A stretch of DNA of 12,536 nt from Chloroflexota bacterium. Its GTDB lineage: Bacteria > Chloroflexota > Dormibacteria > CF-121. Below the pieces are notes generated by a model. The model did not search any database, was not told the origin of the DNA, and saw only the letters and a list, made by a program, of their open reading frames with translations. The translations under genes and the position numbers were made by a program. This document shows positions 7,377 to 12,536 of the stretch, one piece after another; position 1 is the first letter of the stretch; each line of letters starts with the position of its first letter. Location: positions 1 through 12,536 of the forward strand of contig VBGO01000145.1 in assembly GCA_005882525.1 (NCBI GenBank). The letters run 5' to 3'.

Positions 7377-8411
7377 GTGGCCGTGGCGAAGCGCGCGCTG
7401 ATCACCGGGATCACCGGTCAGGACGGCTCCTATCTGGCCGAGCTGCTGCTGGAGAAGGGGTACGAGGTGCACGGCGTGGTGCGCCGCTCCTCGAGCATGA
7501 ATCGAAGCCGGATCGACCACCTCGAGCACGCCCATCCCTCGCACCTCGAGGGCGCCCGGTTTACGCTCCACTATGGCGACATGACCGACTCGGGCGGCCT
7601 GAACCGGCTGGTCATGACCGTGCAGCCCGACGAGATCTATAACCTGGCCGCCCAGAGCCAGGTTCATATTTCGTTCGACCAACCGGAGTACACCGGAAAC
7701 ACGGACGGTCTGGGGACGACCAGGTTGCTGGAAGCGATTCGCGCAACCGGCCGACCCACGCGCTTTTACCAGGCATCGACCTCCGAGATGTTCGGCTCGA
7801 CGCCGCCGCCGCAGAACGAGCAGACGCCCTTTCATCCCCGCAGCCCCTACGGGGTTTCCAAGGTCTACGCTCACTGGATGACGGTCAATTACCGGGAGGC
7901 GTACGGGATGTTCGCCTGTAGCGGCATCCTCTTCAATCACGAGTCGCCCCGGCGTGGCGAGAACTTCGTAACCCGCAAGGTGACGCGCGGGGTGGCGTCG
8001 ATCGTCGCCCGGCGTACGTCAAAACTCCGGCTCGGTAACCTCGACGCCAAGCGGGACTGGGGCCACGCGAAAGACTACGTCCAGGCGATGTGGTTGATGC
8101 TGCAGCAGGACAAGCCCGACGACTATGTGATCGCGACGGGCGTGCAGTGGAGCATCCGGCAGCTGGCGGAGCTCGCCTTCGGGCTGGTCGGCCTCGACTG
8201 GCAGGACCATGTCGAGGTGGATAAGGCGTACTTCCGCCCGGCGGACGTCCCTGACCTGCGGGGCGACCCGAGCAAGGCGCGGGCCAAGTTGGGTTGGCGT
8301 CCGACGATCGCTTTCCCGGAAATGATCCGAGAGATGCTCGAGTACGACCTCGCCGCCGCCGGGCTCAAACCAGAAGCCCACTTGCGCGAGCGGTCCGCTA
8401 AAGCAAGCTGA
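7377..8411 (+). CDS. gmd: GDP-mannose 4,6-dehydratase
   Basis: Converts GDP-D-mannose to GDP-4-keto-6-deoxy-D-mannose using tightly bound NADP. The 344 residues are normal for Gmd. Signatures: the Rossmann motif GITGQDGSYLAELLLEKGYEV (from residue 11), the RRSSSMN segment (36-42), NLAAQSQVHISF (89-100), the catalytic STSEMFG (134-140), YGVSK with the catalytic Tyr and Lys (158-162), FNHESPRRGENFVTRKVT (186-203) and LGNLDAKRDWGHAKDYV (219-235). All key residues are present. Two GTG codons compete as start, at 7377 and 7383; the protein differs by only two residues, and a TACACT hexamer favours 7383 if transcription is leaderless. The gene lies 13 bases after manC and 42 bases before the mutase. 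The product feeds the Rmd-like reductase encoded two genes upstream. Confidence 0.96.
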   Translation: MAVAKRALITGITGQDGSYLAELLLEKGYEVHGVVRRSSSMNRSRIDHLEHAHPSHLEGARFTLHYGDMTDSGGLNRLVMTVQPDEIYNLAAQSQVHISFDQPEYTGNTDGLGTTRLLEAIRATGRPTRFYQASTSEMFGSTPPPQNEQTPFHPRSPYGVSKVYAHWMTVNYREAYGMFACSGILFNHESPRRGENFVTRKVTRGVASIVARRTSKLRLGNLDAKRDWGHAKDYVQAMWLMLQQDKPDDYVIATGVQWSIRQLAELAFGLVGLDWQDHVEVDKAYFRPADVPDLRGDPSKARAKLGWRPTIAFPEMIREMLEYDLAAAGLKPEAHLRERSAKAS

Positions 8412-8422
8412 TCGATCCCGGC

Positions 8423-8428
8423 TAGGAT
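8423..8428 (+). promoter_or_regulatory. Putative -10 element (TAGGAT) before the phosphohexomutase gene
   Basis: TAGGAT (TANNNT) lies in the 42-base gap between gmd and the mutase. A start of transcription near 8435 would give a leader of about 18 bases containing GGATGGGGA as a possible ribosome-binding sequence, and would begin almost at the ATG (8437) of a four-codon reading frame. No clear -35. Speculative. Confidence 0.28.
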
Positions 8429-8453
8429 TAGCGAGGATGGGGACCGGGTAACG

Positions 8454-9896
8454 GTGGCCGTCGAGATCAAGTTCGGCACGGATGGGTGGCGGGGCATTAT
8501 CGCCGACGACTTCACGTACGATTCGGTTCGAGTCGCGACCCAGGGCATCGCGCAGTACCTGGTCAGCCGGCCCAATCCGTCCGCGATCGTCGGTTACGAC
8601 ACCCGTTTCGCCTCGGACCTCTTCGCCCGGGAGGTCGCGCAGGTGCTGGCGGCGAACGGCGTCAGGGTCTTCATCATCAACGCCCCGGCGCCAACGCAGG
8701 TGGCCACCTTTGCCATTCTCGACAAGAAGGCGAGCGGCGGGCTCGTAATCACCGCGAGCCACAATCCCTACTACTTCAGCGGCCTGAAATACAAACCCGA
8801 GTACGCCGGTTCGGCGTCACCGGAGGTCACCGCCCGATTAGAGGAGGAGATCCAGCGGGTGCAGCGCGGCGGCCGGGTTCGCCAGGTTCGTTTCGATGAT
8901 GCTCAGCGCGAGGGGAAGATCGAGGTCTTCGATCCGCAGCCCGCCTACGCGGCGCAGCTCAATCGCCTGGTCGACCTGGAGGCGATCAAGGGGGCCGGCC
9001 TGCGCATCCTGCATGAGCCGATGTACGGGGCGAGCCAGGGTTATGTCCGGGCGCTGCTGTCGGGCGGCAAGACCACCGTGGAAGAGATCCACGGCGAACG
9101 GAATCCCGGATTCAGCGGTATGCACCCCGAGCCGATCGCGCAGTACATGCCGGACGCGATGGCGCGGATGCGCAAGCGTGGCTTCGACCTCTGCATCGCC
9201 AACGACGGTGACGCCGACCGGGTGGGCATCATCGACGAACGCGGCACCTTCATCAACCAGCTCCAGGTGATGGCGCTCCTGATGATGTACCTGGTCGAGA
9301 AGCGAGGGATCAAGGGCGATGTCGTTCGCTCGCTGACCTCGACGTCGATGGTCGACAAGCTGGGGGAGCGGTTCGGGGTCAAGGTCCACGAGCTGCAGGT
9401 CGGCTTCAAGTACATCGGTCCGAAGATGGCGGAGACCAACGCGATGCTCGGCGGTGAAGAGAGCGGCGGCTTCGCCTTCCGCGGCCATATCCCGGAGCGC
9501 GATGGCATCCTCTCCGGCATCTCCTTCGCCGACATGATCGTCAAGTACGGCCAGCCGCTCTCCAAGATCATGGCCCACCTGACGGACTTGGTCGGACCGC
9601 ACTTCTACGCCCGTCACGACCTGCACCTGGACCGGCAGGAGTACGCAACCCGCCGCGTCGAGCTCTACGCCCGCCTCGAAAAGGACCCGCCGACGGAGAT
9701 TGCCGGAGGCCGGGTGGTGCGGTCGCGCACCGACGACGGCTTCAAGTACTACCTGGAGGACGGGAGCTGGGTGCTGGTGCGGTTTTCCGGCACCGAGCCG
9801 CTGATCCGCGTCTACAGCGAGGCGCCGTCAAAAGAGCGCGTCGAGCAGCTGCTGGCCGCGCTGGAAGAAAAGCTCGGACTGCGTCAGCTTGTCTGA
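8454..9896 (+). CDS. manB: Phosphomannomutase/phosphoglucomutase (alpha-D-phosphohexomutase family)
   Basis: Interconverts hexose-6-phosphate and hexose-1-phosphate through a phosphoserine; here the expected job is mannose-6-P to mannose-1-P for manC. The 480 residues carry the four family landmarks in order: FGTDGWRG (7-14), the phosphoserine loop TASHNP (100-105, Ser102), the metal-binding DGDADR (251-256), the sugar-specificity loop GEESGG (334-339), and the phosphate-binding RFSGTEP (443-449). Many members act on both glucose and mannose phosphates, so specificity is inferred from context. The start is GTG, preceded at a distance by GGATGGGGA. A short frame, ATG GGG ACC GGG TAA (8437-8451), ends two bases before it. 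The 3' end overlaps the cupin gene by 8 bases. Confidence 0.94.
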   Translation: MAVEIKFGTDGWRGIIADDFTYDSVRVATQGIAQYLVSRPNPSAIVGYDTRFASDLFAREVAQVLAANGVRVFIINAPAPTQVATFAILDKKASGGLVITASHNPYYFSGLKYKPEYAGSASPEVTARLEEEIQRVQRGGRVRQVRFDDAQREGKIEVFDPQPAYAAQLNRLVDLEAIKGAGLRILHEPMYGASQGYVRALLSGGKTTVEEIHGERNPGFSGMHPEPIAQYMPDAMARMRKRGFDLCIANDGDADRVGIIDERGTFINQLQVMALLMMYLVEKRGIKGDVVRSLTSTSMVDKLGERFGVKVHELQVGFKYIGPKMAETNAMLGGEESGGFAFRGHIPERDGILSGISFADMIVKYGQPLSKIMAHLTDLVGPHFYARHDLHLDRQEYATRRVELYARLEKDPPTEIAGGRVVRSRTDDGFKYYLEDGSWVLVRFSGTEPLIRVYSEAPSKERVEQLLAALEEKLGLRQLV

Positions 9897-10248
9897 GATC
9901 GTCACGAAGCCCTGGGGCTGGGAGAAGCGCTTTGCGGTCACCGACAAATACCTCGGGAAGGTGATCCATGTCAACGCCGGCGAGATGCTCAGCCTGCAGT
10001 ACCACCGGCAGAAGGATGAGACGCTGCTGGTTGTCAAAGGCGCGATGGACCTCGAGCTCGAGGACGACGGCGGTCGTATGCAGACCCACCGGCTGATCCC
10101 CGGCATGTCGCGTCGGATCGTACCGGGACGCAAGCACCGGATGATCGGGGTCGAGGAGTGTGAATTCTTCGAGGTTTCGACACCGGAGATCGATGACGTC
10201 GTCCGGCTGGAAGATAAATACGGACGGCAGGGAACCAGCTCTGCCTGA
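9889..10248 (+). CDS. Cupin protein, mannose-6-phosphate isomerase type II-like
   Basis: Single-domain cupin of 119 residues resembling the C-terminal isomerase domain of bifunctional ManC/AlgA: KPWGWEKRFAVTDKYLGKVI at the N-terminus, LSLQYHRQKDETLLVVKG (cupin motif 1, 34-51), VPGRKHRMIG (motif 2, His83) and the tail EVSTPEIDDVVRLEDKYGR. In that family the domain isomerises fructose-6-P and mannose-6-P, which would complete the route to GDP-mannose. In motif 1 I read His39, Gln41 and Glu44, where the ManC-type motif as I know it has a second His at the Gln position, so catalysis is likely but not certain. The start is TTG at 9889, overlapping the mutase stop by 8 bases; no other start precedes the conserved KPWGWEK, so TTG is well supported although the ribosome-binding site is weak. 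It ends the sugar block. Confidence 0.85.
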   Translation: MSEIVTKPWGWEKRFAVTDKYLGKVIHVNAGEMLSLQYHRQKDETLLVVKGAMDLELEDDGGRMQTHRLIPGMSRRIVPGRKHRMIGVEECEFFEVSTPEIDDVVRLEDKYGRQGTSSA

Positions 10249-10256
10249 ACGTCACC

Positions 10257-10274
10257 TTTCCACAGTTTCCACAG
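10257..10274 (+). repeat. Tandem direct repeat, two copies of TTTCCACAG
   Basis: Two perfect, directly adjacent copies of the 9-mer TTTCCACAG start 8 bases after the cupin stop. The core TCCACA resembles a DnaA box (TTATCCACA), each copy with its preceding base matching 7 of 9. There are no replication genes nearby, so an origin is not supported; a protein-binding site for the downstream promoter is possible. Confidence 0.6.
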
Positions 10275-10295
10275 AACCCTCACGATGCGTCGAAC

Positions 10296-10315
10296 ATTTG
10301 TTTTCGAATACAAAT
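10296..10315. promoter_or_regulatory. 20-bp imperfect palindrome, candidate operator
   Basis: The left arm ATTTGT (10296-10301) and right arm ACAAAT (10310-10315) are exact reverse complements around the palindromic core TTCGAA (10303-10308), separated by one T on each side. Nine of ten base pairs are symmetric. It is notably AT-rich for this DNA and lies 65-84 bases upstream of the start codon of the membrane gene. Dyads of this size commonly bind dimeric regulators; which one cannot be said. The flanking CGAAC at 10291 also gives a partial match to a LexA box. Confidence 0.5.
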
Positions 10316-10363
10316 TCGGTGTTGACCGCGCCGACTTTCCCCAACCCCAAACGGACGTTTCCC

Positions 10364-10372
10364 TGCTAGACT
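10364..10372 (+). promoter_or_regulatory. Putative extended -10 (TGC-TAGACT) for leaderless membrane-protein transcript
   Basis: TG at 10364-10365, one base, then TAGACT (10367-10372) fits an extended -10 element. It ends 7 bases before the ATG at 10380, so the transcript would begin at or beside the start codon. No Shine-Dalgarno precedes the ATG and no -35 at the normal distance is convincing. This is the strongest of the four TANNNT elements noted in the window because it lies in a true intergenic region. Confidence 0.5.
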
Positions 10373-10379
10373 AGCCGCC

Positions 10380-11237
10380 ATGTCGGAAGCCCTGGCAAGT
10401 TCTTCCGTGACCATTCCGCCAGGGCAGCAGCAAGGGCGAGCGAGAGTCCGTCCCAGCTCGCGCCCCGTCCAGCTCGGCACCCGCTATCTCGGGCTCATCT
10501 CGATGTGGGCGGTGGCCGTCGGCCTCAGCTTCAAGTCGGAGTTGCTCTCACCAAGCCAGGTGTGGCAGGCGACGGCGGCGCTGGCCGTCCTGGTCACCCT
10601 CGGCCTCGTCTTCCTGCACGCTCGCAACCGCACTCCGGCCTGGTTGAGCCTCGACCACTACATCTCGCCCGTGCTTGTGATTGTCGCCGCGGCGGCCTTC
10701 TCGATCCTGGCGCCCGACTACCGGGTGCACGCACTCGCCATGCTCACCATGGGCGCCTTCATCTTCGCCAGCAGCTTCGTCGATCTTTCTCGAGGGATGG
10801 GGCGCGAGCGTCCGCTGCACCGCTTCCTGCGCGATGCCACCACCTTCTGCGCGCTCCTCGCCCTGTTCTTCCTCGTCCTCCAGTCGAACGACCTGCCGAA
10901 CATCGTCAAGTTCAGTGCGATCTTTGTCGTCGCCCTGCTGAGCGGCTACCGCAGCTTCCGGTTTGCCACCAAGCGCGAAGGCCTCGCGCTGCTCTCCGCT
11001 TTCCTGACCGCGGGCACGGTCACCTTCGGGGCTTTCGGGATGGTCACCTACCTCAACCAGGGGAGCCAGTACGTCGCGGTCATCCTGGCCTTCGCCTGGT
11101 ACGCGTGGCAGGGCCTCACTGTCCATGCGCTCGACGACTCGCTGACCCGGCGGATCTTGTTCGAGTACGGGCTCTTCGCCGTGATCTGCGTCTACCTGAT
11201 CGCGCTCGCGCTCGTCACCGGCCGCCCGATCGGTTAA
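10380..11237 (+). CDS. Polytopic membrane protein of unknown function
   Basis: I do not recognise a named family. The 285 residues begin with a polar, basic, disordered-looking cytoplasmic-type segment (about 1-34, with several Arg, Ser and Pro) and then give about nine hydrophobic segments near 35-51, 63-80, 94-111, 116-134, 154-168, 175-190, 201-222, 231-248 and 260-280. Loops are short; the longest, at 135-153, is charged (DLSRGMGRERPLHRFLRD), and another is SYRSFRF-like around 188-200 with basic residues. No catalytic motif, nucleotide-binding loop or metal cluster is visible, so I assign no function. It is preceded by a 131-base intergenic region containing a palindrome and a probable extended -10, implying its own transcription unit separate from the sugar operon. 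Its stop codon interlocks with that of the opposite-strand lipoprotein gene. Confidence 0.8.
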   Translation: MSEALASSSVTIPPGQQQGRARVRPSSRPVQLGTRYLGLISMWAVAVGLSFKSELLSPSQVWQATAALAVLVTLGLVFLHARNRTPAWLSLDHYISPVLVIVAAAAFSILAPDYRVHALAMLTMGAFIFASSFVDLSRGMGRERPLHRFLRDATTFCALLALFFLVLQSNDLPNIVKFSAIFVVALLSGYRSFRFATKREGLALLSAFLTAGTVTFGAFGMVTYLNQGSQYVAVILAFAWYAWQGLTVHALDDSLTRRILFEYGLFAVICVYLIALALVTGRPIG

Positions 11238-12502
11238 CCGTCGACCGTAAGCTGAGCCGCAAACCGCCCAGCGGGATCGGTCGCCGCGAACCATTGATCG
11301 GCGGTGATCAGCTTCAGGCTGGTATCACCCTGGGCGTCGAAACTCATGACGCCCATCGCGCCGCGGTAGCCCTGGGTGCGCGAAACCTCTTTGAGCACCT
11401 GCTCCCGGGTCGGCAGCTTGCCGCCGGCAGCGTCGATGGCTCTGGCGATCGCCGCGATCAGGAGGTTGGTGGCATCGAAGGCCGGCAGGCTGTAGGTGCC
11501 CACTTCGTGCCCGTACTGCTTCTGGTAGTCGCGAATGAACCCCTGGGCTGATCGCAGGCTGGCGGGGTGCGGACCGACGACGGTGTAATAGGTCCCCCGA
11601 GCCCCGGCTCCGGCGGATTTGGCGAACTGGCTGTTGGCCAACCGATCGCTGCCGACCAGCGGAACCCGGGGCATTCGGGCGGCCATTTCGCGTTGCAATG
11701 AGGCGGCCGCGTTGGTTTGCGCGCCGCCGAAGTAGACGACGTCCGTTCCCAACTCGGCGGCGCGCTGGACTCGCGATCCAAAGGCCGGTGGCTGGTTTGG
11801 ATCGAAAGCGCCGAGGTCCGATGGGTCCACGATGGTTCCTCCGTCTCGAACGAAACGGTCGGCGAACCTGATGGCGATCCCGTGTCCGAAGGGGGTCTGA
11901 TCGTTGACGACGAAGGCCCGTCGTTTTCCCAGACTCTTATAGGCCAGGTCGGCGCCGGCCGCGCCTTCGTCGAGCTGGGTCGTCACCACCCGAAAGGAGT
12001 TATTTGCCCCGCGAGGTCGGAGGCGCGCCGCGAGTCCCTGGCAGTGCCCGTCCGATGGTTCCTGGGTCAAACACTCGTTGCTGGCGGCCGGGCTCACCAT
12101 GGCGAGCTGTGCCGCGTTGGCCACCGGCACCTCGCTTCGGGCCAGGCTGTCGTAGAGCGGGCCCACCATGGCGACGACCCGAGGGTCTCCGGTAAGAAGT
12201 TCGACATTCTTCGCGCCCTTGGCGGGATCATGGATGCCCTGGCTGACATCGTCGTAGTAGACGGCCTGCAGCTCCAGGCACGCATCCTGGTGTGAGGCCG
12301 CGCCGCACACCGGGCCGGCGGCCTTGATCGCCAGCTCGATGGCATTCTTGACCGGGATGCCGTCCGGTGCATCGTCACCACTCAGTGGGAGGTCCGCCCC
12401 CAGCTTGATGACGCCCATCGACTGCCGGGTGGTGCCGCCAACCACGCAGCCGGCGAGCGCGAGTCCGGCCAGGATGAGGACGGCGACGCGCCACCGCGTC
12501 AC
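11234..12502 (-). CDS. ABC transporter substrate-binding lipoprotein, branched-chain amino acid/amide type (LivJ-like)
   Basis: Extracytoplasmic solute-binding protein of 422 residues. The N-terminus MTRWRVAVLILAGLALAGC is a lipoprotein signal: two Arg, a hydrophobic core and the lipobox LAGC with Cys19 as the acylated residue. The mature part has the periplasmic-binding type 1 layout: IKLGADLPLSGDDAPDG (32-48), NAIELAIKAA (53-62), VVAMVGPLYDSLARSEVPVANAAQLAMVSPAAS (109-141), then KRRAFVVNDQTPFGHGIA and, later, DVVYFGGAQTNAA and GAMGVMSFDAQGD near the C-terminus. Family members bind leucine/isoleucine/valine, amides, urea or aromatic acids; the ligand here is unknown. Four Cys (residues 66, 75, 144, 154) could form disulphides. 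The start is GTG on the minus strand; no good ribosome-binding site or -10 is visible in the 34 bases left in the window. The permease and ATPase genes are not in the window and could lie beyond the right edge. Confidence 0.92.
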   Translation of the reverse strand: MTRWRVAVLILAGLALAGCVVGGTTRQSMGVIKLGADLPLSGDDAPDGIPVKNAIELAIKAAGPVCGAASHQDACLELQAVYYDDVSQGIHDPAKGAKNVELLTGDPRVVAMVGPLYDSLARSEVPVANAAQLAMVSPAASNECLTQEPSDGHCQGLAARLRPRGANNSFRVVTTQLDEGAAGADLAYKSLGKRRAFVVNDQTPFGHGIAIRFADRFVRDGGTIVDPSDLGAFDPNQPPAFGSRVQRAAELGTDVVYFGGAQTNAAASLQREMAARMPRVPLVGSDRLANSQFAKSAGAGARGTYYTVVGPHPASLRSAQGFIRDYQKQYGHEVGTYSLPAFDATNLLIAAIARAIDAAGGKLPTREQVLKEVSRTQGYRGAMGVMSFDAQGDTSLKLITADQWFAATDPAGRFAAQLTVDG

Positions 12503-12536
12503 CGGGCAACCGCCCGTTGGGGATCGATCCGAAGGA

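Noticed and set aside
10322..10327. TTGACC as a -35 box for the membrane gene
   Set aside because: It lies 39 bases from the -10 TAGACT, far beyond the usual 16-19, and no -10 occurs at the proper distance from it.
10249..10379. Replication origin, suggested by the DnaA-box-like tandem repeat and AT-rich stretch
   Set aside because: There are only two weak boxes and no dnaA, dnaN, rpmH or parAB genes nearby; the region is too short.
10249..10379. Intrinsic terminator after the sugar operon
   Set aside because: No GC-rich stem followed by a T-run is visible; the 20-bp dyad is AT-rich and followed by CGGTGTTG.
11717..12295. Plus-strand open frame (192 codons) opposite the substrate-binding protein gene
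   Set aside because: The minus-strand frame has a lipoprotein signal and a full periplasmic-binding fold; the plus frame has no recognisable domain.

Overview
The window is dense, GC-rich bacterial DNA with strong G/C preference at third codon positions, GTG and TTG starts, genes that abut or overlap by a few bases, and several -10-like TANNNT hexamers only 6-7 bases before a start codon, a layout typical of leaderless transcripts. Together with a short-form adenosylhomocysteinase, this suggests a soil-type high-GC lineage such as Chloroflexota/Dormibacterota or a deep Actinomycetota relative. That placement is inference. No rRNA, tRNA, CRISPR array, insertion sequence or phage gene was seen.

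Layout. (1) 26-1423: a Wzx-type polysaccharide flippase whose N-terminus may lie left of the window. (2) 1440-5332: a purine-salvage and methyl-cycle block: adenine phosphoribosyltransferase (apt), a PfkB-family kinase broken by a frameshift, adenosylhomocysteinase (ahcY) and S-adenosylmethionine synthetase (metK). (3) 5325-10248: a GDP-6-deoxymannose (probably GDP-D-rhamnose) block: an Rmd-like reductase, mannose-1-phosphate guanylyltransferase, GDP-mannose 4,6-dehydratase (gmd), a phosphohexomutase and a small mannose-6-phosphate-isomerase-type cupin. (4) 10249-10379: the only sizeable intergenic region, relatively AT-rich, with a tandem 9-bp repeat, a 20-bp imperfect palindrome and a probable extended -10 promoter. 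(5) 10380-11237: a polytopic membrane protein of unknown function. (6) 11234-12502, minus strand: a lipoprotein substrate-binding protein of the branched-chain amino-acid/amide ABC transporter type, convergent with and overlapping the membrane gene at the stop codons. No other stretch above 300 bases lacks a gene.

How the genes fit. MetK makes SAM; methyltransferases elsewhere turn it into S-adenosylhomocysteine; AhcY splits this into homocysteine and adenosine. Apt returns adenine to AMP, and the PfkB kinase could return adenosine to AMP if it is an adenosine-kinase-like member. In the second block, fructose-6-P -> mannose-6-P (cupin, tentative) -> mannose-1-P (mutase) -> GDP-mannose (guanylyltransferase) -> GDP-4-keto-6-deoxymannose (Gmd) -> GDP-deoxyhexose (Rmd-like) is complete on paper, and the flippase fits export of a glycan containing that sugar. 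No glycosyltransferase lies inside the window.

Most of the content is ordinary. The points most worth a second look are the missing canonical start codon of the rmd-like gene (ACG where ATG is expected, by a change silent in the overlapping metK), the frameshift plus apparent internal deletion in the PfkB gene, the repeated leaderless-promoter pattern, and the structured intergenic region before the unknown membrane gene. I did not find a convincing new multi-gene system.
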